This document shows positions 26,272-35,534 of a stretch of 64,000 bases of DNA, in pieces. The notes under the pieces are model-generated. The model made no database searches. It worked only from the letters and a program-made list of their open reading frames with translations, and was not told the DNA's origin. This DNA is from Cytophagaceae bacterium (GTDB lineage: Bacteria > Bacteroidota > Bacteroidia > Cytophagales > Spirosomataceae). The DNA is taken from contig JADKIR010000004.1 in assembly GCA_016722655.1 (NCBI GenBank), positions 868,001 through 932,000 of the forward strand. Direction: 5' to 3'. How positions within the stretch are numbered: the stretch's first letter is position 1; the number at the start of each line of letters is the position of its first letter. A program made the translations under genes and the position numbers.

Positions 26272-26333
26272 TCCCGAATAGCTCACAGGACCGCCTGCCG
26301 GTCGCTTAGAGAATCTGCCTGTTAATCAGAGGG
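26272..26333 (+). pseudogene. Degenerate tRNA-Asn copy
   Basis: The first 14 bases (TCCCGAATAGCTCA) are identical to the intact tRNA-Asn 87 bases downstream, and the anticodon region CTGTTAATCAGAGGG is also identical. Between them the D-arm is expanded by about 14 bases that form a GACCG/CGGTC hairpin (26289-26303). A mismatch (C for A) disrupts the anticodon stem, and the T-arm and 3' acceptor strand are missing. It cannot fold as a functional tRNA. Confidence 0.8.
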
Positions 26334-26358
26334 AAAAATTAACAAAAAACCGACATAT

Positions 26359-26432
26359 TCCCGAATAGCTCAGTCGGTTAGAGCATCTGACTGTTAATCA
26401 GAGGGTCGCTGGTTCGAGCCCAGCTTCGGGAG
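26359..26432 (+). tRNA. tRNA-Asn (anticodon GTT)
   Basis: 74 bases fold into a full cloverleaf: acceptor TCCCGAA/TTCGGGA, D-stem GCTC/GAGC, anticodon stem TCTGA/TCAGA with loop CTGTTAA, and T-stem GCTGG/CCAGC with loop TTCGAGC. The discriminator base is G, as expected for Asn. CCA is not encoded. It shares a promoter with the degenerate copy upstream and is followed by a terminator. Confidence 0.97.
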
Positions 26433-26434
26433 CT

Positions 26435-26461
26435 AAGCCCCAGAGAAATCTGGGGCTTTTT
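26435..26461 (+). terminator. Rho-independent terminator of tRNA-Asn
   Basis: AAGCCCCAGA and TCTGGGGCTT form a perfect 10-bp stem capped by a GAAA tetraloop and followed by Ts. Confidence 0.92.
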
Positions 26462-26495
26462 CGTTTTTAAACTATTTTAAGTTCCCTTCCAAAAA

Positions 26496-27845
26496 TCATT
26501 TTTGCCCGGTTTTTTCCAAAATCAAAACCCAATCTTGTCCATAGCCTGAGGTTGGGGGTGTAAATTTTTGTTTGCCCTGGTTTTTATAATCGCCAGCTTC
26601 TTTTATTTCTCCATTCCTGGGGTTGAGCCATTTGGCCTTCAGGCTATTACCTGATATTTTACCCAAAACTACCGTAAAAGGCTTTCCAACAGCACTGTAA
26701 ACCCATATATAATCTTTTCCACGAGCTGCCTGTATGCGGTCGTGGGCTGAGAGATTGTTTTCAAAAATCAAAGATTGATCAGGAACTCTTTCCAAAAGAG
26801 GCTGTGATTCCAATAATTTTCTTAAAAATTTCACCTGATTGGCTGCAGGCAATTCCATGGCTTGTTTCCAATAAAAATGGGGCCCATTGACCGGACTAGC
26901 CCCAGGCCGATGAAATTGCCAGATATCATGACAGCCATAGGTATAGCCAAAAGCACCTGCGAATACATCCAGATACAATGCCTTCCTCACATCAAAAGCA
27001 TTAGTTGTGCCCAGTTCTTTGGCGTTAAAACATACGGGATGATCTTCGTAAATGGGCTCACCGTCAATCACAGGTTTTGTAGGTTGTCTTTTGTAGGATT
27101 TACCTATCAAATCATATACTTCGGTATCGCGGCAATGCCCGGTCTGAAACATATTAAAGTCAAACCAGGACTCATTATGAAACCATTCTGAGGCACCTTC
27201 TTTATTGGGCTGGGGGTGATAGCCTATTAAAACCTTATCATTTCCACCATAAGCTTCCGCTAAACCGGCTGCCATTGCATTCCAGATTTCCTTGTCTTGA
27301 GTGCCGGACCTTGGATTTCGGTCTCCTCCTAATATCCAGATGATATTTTTTCGATTTTTGTACCTATTTCCTATCCAAAAGCCATATTTTCTGGCATTTT
27401 CAGGATTAAAAATTTCAGGCCCTGCTCCCCATTTATCCTTAAATATTTTATCTCCCCATGTGGGTAGCAAGCCGATATTCAGTCCAAATTCTGCCGCCTT
27501 GTCAATCACAAAATCAACATGTTCAAAATACGCCTCATTGGGAGAAGTAGGATCGTCGTTGAGCAAAGGCGTATGTCCATGAGCATTGGGAGCGTGAATG
27601 CCATCGAGTTCGGCCAAAACTACTGCCTGAATCACAGTAAAGCCTTGCTCAGCCCGTCGTTTGAGGTAATAAGTTGCCGAGTCGCGGTCAAGTGCATGAA
27701 ACAGCTCCCAGGCGGTATCCCCTACCCACAAAAAGGGCTGTTTGTCTTTTATAATAAACCGGCCGTTTTGACTTACTTCAAAACCTTGAGCATAGGTACT
27801 ATTAACACCTAAAAAAAGCAGCAAGGCCCAAGCGAAATGTTTCAT
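26496..27845 (-). CDS. Secreted DUF4038-type glycoside hydrolase (GH140-like)
   Basis: 449 residues with a signal peptide (MKHFAWALLLFLGVNSTYAQ). The catalytic barrel (about 22-360) opens with FEVSQNGRFIIKDKQPFLWVGDTAWELFHALDRDSATYYLKRRAEQGFTVIQAV, characteristic of DUF4038. Candidate acidic residues lie in WILGGDRNP and KPVIDGEPIYED. A C-terminal collagen-binding-like domain follows (about 365-445). GH140 enzymes release apiose from rhamnogalacturonan II, but the specificity of this protein is not proven. No SusC/SusD genes are adjacent. Confidence 0.82.
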   Translation of the reverse strand: MKHFAWALLLFLGVNSTYAQGFEVSQNGRFIIKDKQPFLWVGDTAWELFHALDRDSATYYLKRRAEQGFTVIQAVVLAELDGIHAPNAHGHTPLLNDDPTSPNEAYFEHVDFVIDKAAEFGLNIGLLPTWGDKIFKDKWGAGPEIFNPENARKYGFWIGNRYKNRKNIIWILGGDRNPRSGTQDKEIWNAMAAGLAEAYGGNDKVLIGYHPQPNKEGASEWFHNESWFDFNMFQTGHCRDTEVYDLIGKSYKRQPTKPVIDGEPIYEDHPVCFNAKELGTTNAFDVRKALYLDVFAGAFGYTYGCHDIWQFHRPGASPVNGPHFYWKQAMELPAANQVKFLRKLLESQPLLERVPDQSLIFENNLSAHDRIQAARGKDYIWVYSAVGKPFTVVLGKISGNSLKAKWLNPRNGEIKEAGDYKNQGKQKFTPPTSGYGQDWVLILEKTGQK

Positions 27846-27870
27846 GATGATAATTTTAAATTAGAAATCT

Positions 27871-28232
27871 TTATTTGACTTTAAAATCAGGATTGAAAAT
27901 AATCCCGAGAACATTACCCCAGGGGTCTTTCACGGTCGCCACCATGATTTCGCCACCCACATTTTCGGGTTTTTCAAAAGAAAAAGCACCCGTGTCAACA
28001 GTCGGTCAAACTCTTTTTGGATGTCATCTACACCCCAATATACCAACACATTGGACGATTTTATGGTTACGGGCTCGTCGTCAGGCACAAGTCCCAGTTC
28101 ATAACCCTCCACATCAAATCCTACATAAAATGGCTGGTCGAAATAAGGCTTATTGTTGAAAACTTTGGTGTACCATTCTTTGGCGGCATTCAGGTCACCT
28201 ACTTTGTAAATTGCCGTTCTTAATCCTTTCAT
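27871..28232 (-). pseudogene. VOC/glyoxalase-family protein with frameshift
   Basis: From the ATG at 28232 the frame reads MKGLRTAIYKVGDLNAAKEWYTKVF and continues through LVPDDEPVTIKSSNVLVYWGVDDIQKEFDRLLT. It then leaves the family pattern and stops early at 27930. Shifting by one base near 27993 restores a normal ending, TGAFSFEKPENVGGEIMVATVKD then PWGNVLGIIFNPDF, stopping at 27871. The intact product would be about 120 residues, the normal VOC size. The cause is a one-base deletion or a sequencing error. Function unknown. Confidence 0.8.
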
Positions 28233-28320
28233 AGTTAATTTTTTTGCCAAATTAACAAAATATAAATAAAATTGATGCTCAATATCTTAGCATCCATTTT
28301 TGTTAAAAATTTCCTGCTTT

Positions 28321-28986
28321 TTAGTTTTTCATTGCCATAGCCCTGTCGGGAGTATTATATAGCGTTTCAGGTATTTCAGCAAGTGTAGAGTAATTTATCT
28401 TTTCTCCCAAAGTGTAAAACTCCTGAAAACTCATAATCAAAGGCTTCCATTTGTCGGGATCAACCCGATCAGGATTTTCATTTAGCAGAATGTCTTTTTC
28501 AAGGTACACCCTATTGATTTTTAGCTCAAAAATCAGAATTTTACCTTTTTGGATTTCATCATTTGCTGCCAGTGAGTAGGATGATTCTACAGTCGCCTCC
28601 AACTGAACCGCACATTCTTTTACCCTTAATGGCTCAACCGTTTCTGAAAATTCCGAAGAAAAACCCGCATGTTCAAATTTATTCTCTACAAAAAAATACC
28701 CCTTTTGAATTTTAGCTTCCGGAACAGGGTATCTTCCTGTAGTTTTAGCCAATTTATTAACTGAATCCACTAAATCGGCAGAAGGAAGATTAAGTACACA
28801 TTGCCCGGTTCTGAGTAGATTTTTGGAAGTTTGAGAACCGGCACCAAGACCAATTACACATCGCCACCCCAGCCAAAAAATGGAAGATGCCGGGGCCAGG
28901 TTGTCTGAATTATTGGGGTTTTTTGAACTGATTAACACTACGGGAGTTCCGAAATAAAGAATTGAAGGATAACTTTTGATTTTCAT
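28321..28986 (-). CDS. Flavin-reductase-like flavoprotein
   Basis: 221 residues with the split-barrel FMN-binding fold. The start YPSILYFGTPVVLISSKNPNNSDNLAPASSIFWLGWRCVIGLGAGSQTSKNLLRTGQCVLNLPS is typical of flavin-reductase-domain proteins, the last part giving the TxxNLxxxGxFxxN-like motif. It probably uses FMN or FAD in a redox reaction or as partner of a monooxygenase. No partner is adjacent. Confidence 0.85.
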   Translation of the reverse strand: MKIKSYPSILYFGTPVVLISSKNPNNSDNLAPASSIFWLGWRCVIGLGAGSQTSKNLLRTGQCVLNLPSADLVDSVNKLAKTTGRYPVPEAKIQKGYFFVENKFEHAGFSSEFSETVEPLRVKECAVQLEATVESSYSLAANDEIQKGKILIFELKINRVYLEKDILLNENPDRVDPDKWKPLIMSFQEFYTLGEKINYSTLAEIPETLYNTPDRAMAMKN

Positions 28987-29057
28987 ACTTTTTTTTTATT
29001 TCAAAAGTATTGCCGGAAATGATTGAGAAAAATCTGATTCTTGCTGAAAATTATAAG

Positions 29058-29903
29058 TTAAATTTCCTGGTATTCTCTGGCAGATTCCCAGCCGATAATT
29101 GCAGTTTTTCGTGGGGTACCCCATCGGTATCCTCCAAACGACCCGGTTGACTGAATAACCCGGTGGCAAGGAATTAAAAATGCAACAGGATTGCTGCCAA
29201 TAGCGGTACCAACTGCCCTGGAGGCTCCAATGTGGCCGATATTTTCAGCTACTCTTCCATAGGTCGATAGTTTGCCTGAAGGTATTTTCAAAAGTGATTC
29301 CCAAACTTTCAACTGAAACTCGGTGCCATGGAGATGCAATTTGATTTTAGGTAAATTGCTCCAATCATTCCTGAAAACAAATAGTGCATCTTGTTGGATT
29401 AAATCAAGTTTTCTTTGAAAAACAGCATTCGGAAATCTGTAAATGAGGTTTTGTAAAGCAGCGGATTCATCTTCTTCAAAAGCCATGTGACATATACCTT
29501 TAGAAGTAGAGGCTACTATAAGATTTCCAAACAGGCTTTCAGCAAAACTGTAGTTAATCATGAGATTTTTTCCCCCGTTTTTATATTCAGCAGGCGTCAT
29601 CCCTTCAATATTAACAAAAAGATCATGCAGCCGGCTCGTGCCTGAAAAGCCAGTTTGAAATGCAACATCAAAAATTGAATTTTGATCTGCTAAGAGATTT
29701 TTAGCATGTTCCAGGCTTATATATTGCAAAAATCGCTTTGGGCTAACCCCGGCCCATTCTTTGAAAAGTCTCTGAAAATGAAATGGACTCAAATGTACCC
29801 TTTCGGCGATTTCATAGAGGTTAGGCTGTGACTTAAACGCTGTCTCAATATAACCAATTGCTTTGCTTATCCTCTCGAAGTTGAACTGATGTTTTGCGTC
29901 CAT
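29058..29903 (-). CDS. Ada-like AraC regulator/O6-methylguanine-DNA methyltransferase
   Basis: 281 residues. The N-terminal AraC-type double helix-turn-helix (about 10-108) contains LYEIAERVHLSPFHFQRLFKEWAGVSPKRFLQYI and ends GMTPAEYKNGG. The C-terminal methyltransferase domain (about 120-278) has the active-site PCHR at 245-248, the RAVGTAIGSNP segment at 229-239 and the closing GSFGGYRWG. The Cys-rich phosphotriester domain of E. coli Ada is absent, so the protein would repair O6-methylguanine but senses damage differently. Confidence 0.93.
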   Translation of the reverse strand: MDAKHQFNFERISKAIGYIETAFKSQPNLYEIAERVHLSPFHFQRLFKEWAGVSPKRFLQYISLEHAKNLLADQNSIFDVAFQTGFSGTSRLHDLFVNIEGMTPAEYKNGGKNLMINYSFAESLFGNLIVASTSKGICHMAFEEDESAALQNLIYRFPNAVFQRKLDLIQQDALFVFRNDWSNLPKIKLHLHGTEFQLKVWESLLKIPSGKLSTYGRVAENIGHIGASRAVGTAIGSNPVAFLIPCHRVIQSTGSFGGYRWGTPRKTAIIGWESAREYQEI

Positions 29904-29968
29904 TATTTCTGGTTTTTAGACAAAAATGACAAGAGTTATTTTACAAAAAAATCTGAAACTTGCTAATT

Positions 29969-30508
29969 TTAGATTTTGAATAAAAATTCATTCAAACTCA
30001 GCACCTCCACTTTATGCTTCGCAGGGCTGAGCCAATTCCAGATGTTGTTATAATGCGTGACCAGCGTTTCGGCAGTAGCCCAGGGCTTATCGCTGGTGGT
30101 GTGGGCATCAGAAATTACCGTAATTTTATAGTCCCTCACCAAAGCCCCTTTTATGGTGGCATCCACACAAAAGTCTGTGGAAGCTCCGGCGATAATCAAT
30201 TCCTCAATATCCAGATCTTTCAAAACAGCTTCAAGTTCACTTTTATAAAAGGCGTCATTGATGGTTTTTACCACTATTTTATTTGTGGCTTCCACAGTGA
30301 TTTCATCGATAATCTCAAAACCTGTAGTTCCTGGCAAATAATCTCCCTCCGCGGTGCCATCGTGCTGAATATGTATTACAGGCCAGCCTTTATCTCTGAA
30401 TTTTTCGGAAAGATGATTGATTCTCTCAATCACTCCCAAGGCATCATATTTCGATGTCAAAGGTGTAAAAGAGTCTTTTTGCATGTCGATGATGAGGAGA
30501 GTGGGCAT
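29969..30508 (-). CDS. Isochorismatase-like cysteine hydrolase
   Basis: 179 residues starting MPTLLIIDMQKDSF with the catalytic Asp, and with the nucleophilic Cys in LIIAGASTDFCVDATIKGAL. A Lys in the middle of the domain would complete the triad. The family includes nicotinamidases and isochorismatases; the exact substrate cannot be read from the sequence. It lies on the same strand as its neighbours but separated by 65 and 162 bases. Confidence 0.88.
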   Translation of the reverse strand: MPTLLIIDMQKDSFTPLTSKYDALGVIERINHLSEKFRDKGWPVIHIQHDGTAEGDYLPGTTGFEIIDEITVEATNKIVVKTINDAFYKSELEAVLKDLDIEELIIAGASTDFCVDATIKGALVRDYKITVISDAHTTSDKPWATAETLVTHYNNIWNWLSPAKHKVEVLSLNEFLFKI

Positions 30509-30670
30509 GATGGTTTCTATTTACAACATAAATTTATTTAACTGTGTATAGCCTGCAGCATGGCCTTCATATTATTTCTTTATTCGAATCATAAAAGCCT
30601 AAATCTCCTTCATTATTCATTATTTCAATCAAATGTCTCTTCTGCACTTCTTTCAATTCTTGTTTATATT

Positions 30671-32851
30671 TCAAAACCTCCTTCCCGCTTTCCCCATCTC
30701 ATACACCAAACTCCCGCCGGCAGCAAGCTCAGCGTAGGTCAGATAGGTGCGGTTGATGGGTTTGCCGTTTAGGATGATTTTTTGAATATAAATATTGTCT
30801 TTCCCGAAGTTTTTGGCTGTAATGTTGAGGGTTTTGCTACCCACTTTCATTTTTAAATTGCTGAAATGCGGCGTGCCCACATAGAACCTGCCATCCGCCG
30901 GATGCACCTGATAAAAACCCATCGCCGAAGCTACGTACCAGGCACTCATCTGGCCGCAATCATCATTACCACAGATACCATCGGGCTTGTCGGTGTAAAA
31001 CTTCGAAGTGATTTCCTTCACTTTTTCAGCGGTTTTGTCGGGTCTTCCCAATGCACTGTAGAGATAAGGCACGTGGTGCTCGGGCTCGTTGCCTTGTGCA
31101 TACATACCTATGAGCCCCGACACGTCGGGTGAAGCCTCGGCACCCAGGTCACCCGATACCACAAAAAGGCTGTCGAGTTTTTGCAGAAAAGCCTCCTTGC
31201 CCCCAAACAAAGCCGTATAGTTTTCCAGATCCTGCGGCACCATAAATGTATATTGCCAGGCATTCCCTTCGGTAAAATCACTCTTCATGTGTACAATATT
31301 GAAAGGATCAAACGGCTCCCTGAAGTTTCCATCAGACATCACTCCACGCACAAAACGGGAATTTTTGTCAAAATATCTCTTATAATAACCTGCTCTTTCT
31401 TCAAAATATTTACGGTCTTCTTGGTGGCCCAATTTTGCAGCCACCATGGCGATACATTTATCTCCAATGGCATATTCCATAGCTTTGGAAACCGACTCTA
31501 CTTCCTGCTCTGCCGGTATAAAACCCGTCTTTTTCAGGTATTGAAGCCCAAACTCATCACCCATGGCCGTGGTTTTCATGGCCTGAAAAGCCTTTTCATA
31601 ATCAAAACCTTTGAAGCCTTTCAAAATGGCATCGGCCAAAACAGGCACTGCACTGTAACCGACCATACAGTTGGTTTCTGACCCTACCAAAGGCCACACC
31701 GGCAACTTACCCTGCTGGTCATAAATATCGAGCATACTTTTTACAAAATCAGGCACTTTCTTCGGAGCCAAAAGGGTCATTAAAGGATGCCACTGACGGT
31801 AAGTATCCCACAAACTAAACACGGTATAGTGGTCATAACCCGGTTGAGTATAAACTTTCTTATCGGTGCCGCGGTAGGTTTGGTCGTGGTCGTTAAACAA
31901 TATCGGGGCAATCATGCTATGGTAAAGAGCGGTGTAAAAAGTCCTTTTTTCCGAAATAATATTGGTGGTAACGGTGGCAACCGAAAGAGCCTTGTTCCAT
32001 TTTTGCTGGGCCTGCAATTTGATGTTTTCAAAATTCCAGCCCGGGATCTCATCCTGTATGTTTTTCAGAGCATTTTCAGAACTCACCGGTGAGATACCCA
32101 CTTTTATTTCGACCTTTCCAGTGCCTATCCCAAAATCTATTTGCCCTACCAGGCGGCGACCTTGTTTTTCATTTACATCGACAAAAACACTATCAGATAC
32201 AATTCCGAAGTTTTTGACCGGAACGGAAGTTTTTATAGCAAACCACAATCTTTGATCTACCGCCCAACCTGAAGACATCCTGTACCCGACGAAAGTATTG
32301 GCATCCACTTGCTTGATAAAGGTATCGGTAGGTCTATCCCAGCCAATGCCCGTAAAAAGGTCAACGGCTACCCGGCGATTCTCATTTTTTTTGTATTGAT
32401 ATTGATGATAGCCTACTCTTTCGCTTGCTGTAAGCCTGACTTTCACTTCGGGCAGATTTACTTCGTAATAACCCGCCTCGGCCTTTTCATTTTTATGAGA
32501 AAAAATTGCCCCAAAACCCCCATTATCACGATTTTGATGACGATGTTCGAGCTTTAGTTTGCCCGAATACGGCATCAACATCACATCGCCGAGGTCGCCG
32601 ATACCCGTACCGCTGAGGTGAGTTTGTGAAAAACCAATGATGAGGGAGTCGGAATAATGATACCCCGAGCACCAGTCCCATCCTTTTACGATTTGGGCTG
32701 GGCCGACCTGCACCGCTCCAAATGGCACATTTGCCCCCACAAATACATGGCCATGACCGTCGGAACCAATAATAGGGTCAACAAATTTTACAGGTTTTTC
32801 CTGAGCATGTAGCTGAGCAGCCACCATCAAGCCAAAAAGTATTTTTTTCAT
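30671..32851 (-). CDS. Secreted GH92 alpha-1,2-mannosidase
   Basis: 726 residues from the ATG at 32851, which begins a signal peptide (MKKILFGLMVAAQLHAQ). The mature start VKFVDPIIGSDGHGHVFVGANVPFGAVQVGP is the GH92 signature. Other family blocks are GFSQTHLSGTGIGDLGDVMLMP, YTVFSLWDTYRQWHPLMTLL, EGNAWQYTFMVPQD and GNDDCGQMSAWYVASAMGFYQVHP, which carry the calcium-binding and catalytic acids. It removes alpha-mannose residues from glycans. No PUL regulators or SusCD pair are nearby. Confidence 0.95.
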   Translation of the reverse strand: MKKILFGLMVAAQLHAQEKPVKFVDPIIGSDGHGHVFVGANVPFGAVQVGPAQIVKGWDWCSGYHYSDSLIIGFSQTHLSGTGIGDLGDVMLMPYSGKLKLEHRHQNRDNGGFGAIFSHKNEKAEAGYYEVNLPEVKVRLTASERVGYHQYQYKKNENRRVAVDLFTGIGWDRPTDTFIKQVDANTFVGYRMSSGWAVDQRLWFAIKTSVPVKNFGIVSDSVFVDVNEKQGRRLVGQIDFGIGTGKVEIKVGISPVSSENALKNIQDEIPGWNFENIKLQAQQKWNKALSVATVTTNIISEKRTFYTALYHSMIAPILFNDHDQTYRGTDKKVYTQPGYDHYTVFSLWDTYRQWHPLMTLLAPKKVPDFVKSMLDIYDQQGKLPVWPLVGSETNCMVGYSAVPVLADAILKGFKGFDYEKAFQAMKTTAMGDEFGLQYLKKTGFIPAEQEVESVSKAMEYAIGDKCIAMVAAKLGHQEDRKYFEERAGYYKRYFDKNSRFVRGVMSDGNFREPFDPFNIVHMKSDFTEGNAWQYTFMVPQDLENYTALFGGKEAFLQKLDSLFVVSGDLGAEASPDVSGLIGMYAQGNEPEHHVPYLYSALGRPDKTAEKVKEITSKFYTDKPDGICGNDDCGQMSAWYVASAMGFYQVHPADGRFYVGTPHFSNLKMKVGSKTLNITAKNFGKDNIYIQKIILNGKPINRTYLTYAELAAGGSLVYEMGKAGRRF

Positions 32852-33034
32852 GGAGAAGGACGATTTTAAACTCAAAAATACTTGATGTTTTTGGGGGATT
32901 TTCAGGAATTAATAAATTTTTTTAATAAATATTTTATCAGACAAAAACTTGCTTATAAAGAAGGCCCAGCGTATCGCAAAAACCGCAAAGGAGCCACAAA
33001 ATGCACAAAGAGTTTTTTTAGTCTAAAGAGAAAC

Positions 33035-34054
33035 TCACTCCACCGCACTTTCCAAAAACTGAATCGTACCTGCATCGGCATTGATTTCGGCTTCTATGCC
33101 TATGGGAATCGTGAATTTATTAGTAATGTGGCCAATCATAGCCCCTGTAAAAGCCGGTTTTTTGGTAGGTTTAATGTGATCTTCCCAAAGGTCTTCTAAA
33201 GTAAGCGAACCGTAACTGCCGGAGCCGGGCTCACACTTGGTGCATTTTCCAAAAACAAAGCCACTCATAGCCTCAAATGCCCCAACAAGCCGCAGATGGT
33301 TTATCATGCGATCCACGCTGTATGGCTGCTCCTCCACATCTTCACAAAAAAGGATTGCATTTTTGAAGTCAGGAGTATATTTAGAGCCCAAAATATGACA
33401 CAAAACGGTCAAATTTCCCCCAATCACCTTTCCATGGGCAGTTCCGGAATTAATAGTGGCGATACGATCTTCTACCTGTGTGAGGTTGTCGCCTTTGGTT
33501 TTAGGGTTTTCATATTTTACTTTTTCGGCATTCATCAAAACTGCTTTGAAGTACTTCACTGAAAATTCATTCCAGGTAGAACCACCCACCGGGCCATGAA
33601 AAGTAACCAGCCCGGTCATGGCATGTATTCCCAACAATAATGCCGTAACATCAGAATATCCCACAATGACTTTTGGGTTTCTGCGGATGGAATCATAATC
33701 CAATAGTGGCAAAATACGGGCACAACCCCAGCCTCCATGTACACACAGAATACCTTTCACCGAGCTATTGGCAAACATTTCATTGACATCCGATGCCCGC
33801 TCCTCGTCGGTTCCGGCAAGATACCCGTAGCGTTTCCAGAGGTTTTTTCCCAGCTTAACCTTGAAACCCAGTGCTTCCATCGACTCTACCACCACCTGCA
33901 CCTGTTCTTTGCTGTATGCCGGTGCAGCCGGGCACACCAGTCCGATAGTATCCCCCGCAATTAGCCTTTTAGGTTTGATGACTTTGGATTGAGTCAAAGG
34001 TATAATGGCAGCAGGAGCAATCGCCAGATTCTGAATGAAGTTTCTTCGGTTCAT
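33035..34054 (-). CDS. LD-carboxypeptidase (S66)
   Basis: 339 residues with a Tat-type leader (NRRNFIQNLAIAPAAIIPL). The S66 domain has the nucleophile Ser at residue 134 in VGYSDVTALLLG. It also has ILCVHGGWGCARILPLLDY and later GKVIGGNLTVLCHILGS, and ends IGHITNKFTIPIGIEAEI. Enzymes of this family cut the L,D-bond of murein tetrapeptides during cell-wall recycling, or related microcin peptides. Export through the Tat system is inferred from the twin arginines. Confidence 0.9.
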   Translation of the reverse strand: MNRRNFIQNLAIAPAAIIPLTQSKVIKPKRLIAGDTIGLVCPAAPAYSKEQVQVVVESMEALGFKVKLGKNLWKRYGYLAGTDEERASDVNEMFANSSVKGILCVHGGWGCARILPLLDYDSIRRNPKVIVGYSDVTALLLGIHAMTGLVTFHGPVGGSTWNEFSVKYFKAVLMNAEKVKYENPKTKGDNLTQVEDRIATINSGTAHGKVIGGNLTVLCHILGSKYTPDFKNAILFCEDVEEQPYSVDRMINHLRLVGAFEAMSGFVFGKCTKCEPGSGSYGSLTLEDLWEDHIKPTKKPAFTGAMIGHITNKFTIPIGIEAEINADAGTIQFLESAVE

Positions 34055-34547
34055 AGTTTTTGGGGAGAAAAAAGCAATTTACAATAATGGCCCCTATTTT
34101 CAGCGTAAAAGACCGAATTATTCCTCAAAATCTTAACCCAAATATTACCTCCAAAGCAATAATATTAATTTAGAATTGTTTTTTGTTGAGTATTTTTGAA
34201 AAAACCTGACCTGATGTTTATTATATTAAATAACTCTTTAAAAGTACTTGCCCTTTCTTTTGTCCTTTATTCCTGCGGCTTAACAGATATTCTCGAGTCG
34301 TAAAAGATCAAAAAGATAGCAGCTACGGCGATATTTCGGTATTTATAAGAGCGGGTAACAGCAAAGGATGGATTGGGGAGGTGGTGAAGTGAAAACCTAA
34401 TTCATAAATAGTTTTTTTTAAAATAGAAAGTTATATAAATTTCGAGCAGTTAATTATAAGAAATTAAAGTATTTTTTAATTCTTTTTGGTATAATGATTA
34501 GTATGATTTATTAATTTTAAGTATTATAACTTTTAGTAAATTAGTTA
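34055..34547. other. Intergenic region with gene remnant
   Basis: 493 AT-rich bases before the TIR cassette. Apart from the lipoprotein remnant at 34214-34392 no gene, repeat or convincing promoter is seen. The stretch 34400-34547 is unusually AT-rich compared with the conserved genes to its left. Confidence 0.4.
34214..34392 (+). pseudogene. Remnant of a small lipoprotein gene
   Basis: A frame from the ATG at 34214 encodes a lipoprotein signal with lipobox-like LYSCG and stops after 29 codons at 34301. In the overlapping frame beginning at 34300 the reading continues VKDQKDSSYGDISVFIRAGN and stops at 34390. Joined by a one-base shift they would make a lipoprotein of about 58 residues. The family is unknown. 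Confidence 0.45.
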
Positions 34548-35183
34548 ATGGATAAAATACTTAGGAAATTAGAAGCGTTTTATAAAGTTGAAAAAGAAAG
34601 AGAAATTTTCTTAAATATTCTTGAATTTTTTGTTGCCATTTTAGCAGGTGGTTTTATAGAGGCATGGATTGGAGAAGGATCCAGATTTGATAACAAATCA
34701 ATAACCTTCATATTTTGTCTGATTGCAATATTTTTTCTTTTTTTTAGAATAAAGCGTCAATTCTTCTTGCCTGAATCTACCATAAGTTATATTGAAAATA
34801 AGCTTGAATATGATAAAAAGGTTAGGGAACTTAGCAGAAAAGAAACAATTGATACTTACATCGACAATGCAATAAAAACTTTAAATGAAAATACTTGTCC
34901 CTTAGGTTATAATAATGAGCATTTCTGTGATTTGAATTTGGATGATGGGTTGAGGAAAGTATTAATTAATATTACCCAAAATACTAACCATGTTTTAGAT
35001 TGTTCAAGTTCAAAATTTACTATAGTTTTATTCCTTGAAAACTACCCGAATCACAATAACGATTACTCCTTAACATTCGAAAATAAATCACTTATATTAA
35101 GAGATGATTTTGAAATAAAAGATGAATTTCCAAGTGACATTATTAAAAACCAACACTATTCAGACCCTAATAGGTCGATAAAA
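34548..35183 (+). pseudogene. Two-TM GAF-like protein, 5' part interrupted by IS element
   Basis: The first 212 codons of a gene cut by the IS at 35184. Two membrane helices lie at about 22-40 and 50-67, followed by a helical linker (ENKLEYDKKVRELSRKETI) and a globular region with CPLGYNNEHFCDL and LDDGLRKVLINITQ that resembles the start of a GAF-like sensor domain. The frame runs a few codons into the IS and stops at 35201. Deleting 35184-36457 joins it in frame with the 3' part at 36458-36841, for a protein of about 339 residues. Confidence 0.75.
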
Positions 35184-35225
35184 ACTTGGACACAAAACTA
35201 AGTTAACAATTAATTAGATTTGTGT

Positions 35226-35534
35226 ATGTCAAAACATCAAAAAACATGGTCATCAGATGAGAAGGAGAAAATAGTTCTTCATTCTATCCAGCATGGCGTT
35301 AGTAAAACATCAAGGGAGTTTGGGGTTTCTACAGTGAGTATTTACAGTTGGAAAGAGAAGTTTGAGCAACTGGGTAAAAATGGTTTGCAATCAGGAGCAA
35401 TGACCGACTCTGAGCGAGAACTTAAATTATTGCGTCGTGAAAACGAAGCTCTGAAAAGGATTGTGGCCGAGAAAGAATTAGCCATTCAGATTAAAGATTC
35501 CCTTTTAAAAAAAAGCCAGTCAATAAAGAAATGA
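35226..35534 (+). CDS. IS3-family transposase OrfA
   Basis: 102 residues from the ATG at 35226. The helix-turn-helix is in EKIVLHSIQHGVSKTSREFGVSTVSIYSWKEKFEQLG, followed by a leucine-zipper-like helix (ERELKLLRRENEALKRIVAEKELAI). It binds the element ends. Its stop overlaps the orfB start by four bases (ATGA), and an A8 run just before gives a -1 frameshift route to an OrfAB fusion. Confidence 0.92.
   Translation: MSKHQKTWSSDEKEKIVLHSIQHGVSKTSREFGVSTVSIYSWKEKFEQLGKNGLQSGAMTDSERELKLLRRENEALKRIVAEKELAIQIKDSLLKKSQSIKK

Noticed and set aside
30014..30541. 175-codon open frame on the plus strand
   Set aside because: Antisense to the isochorismatase-like gene, which has clear catalytic motifs.
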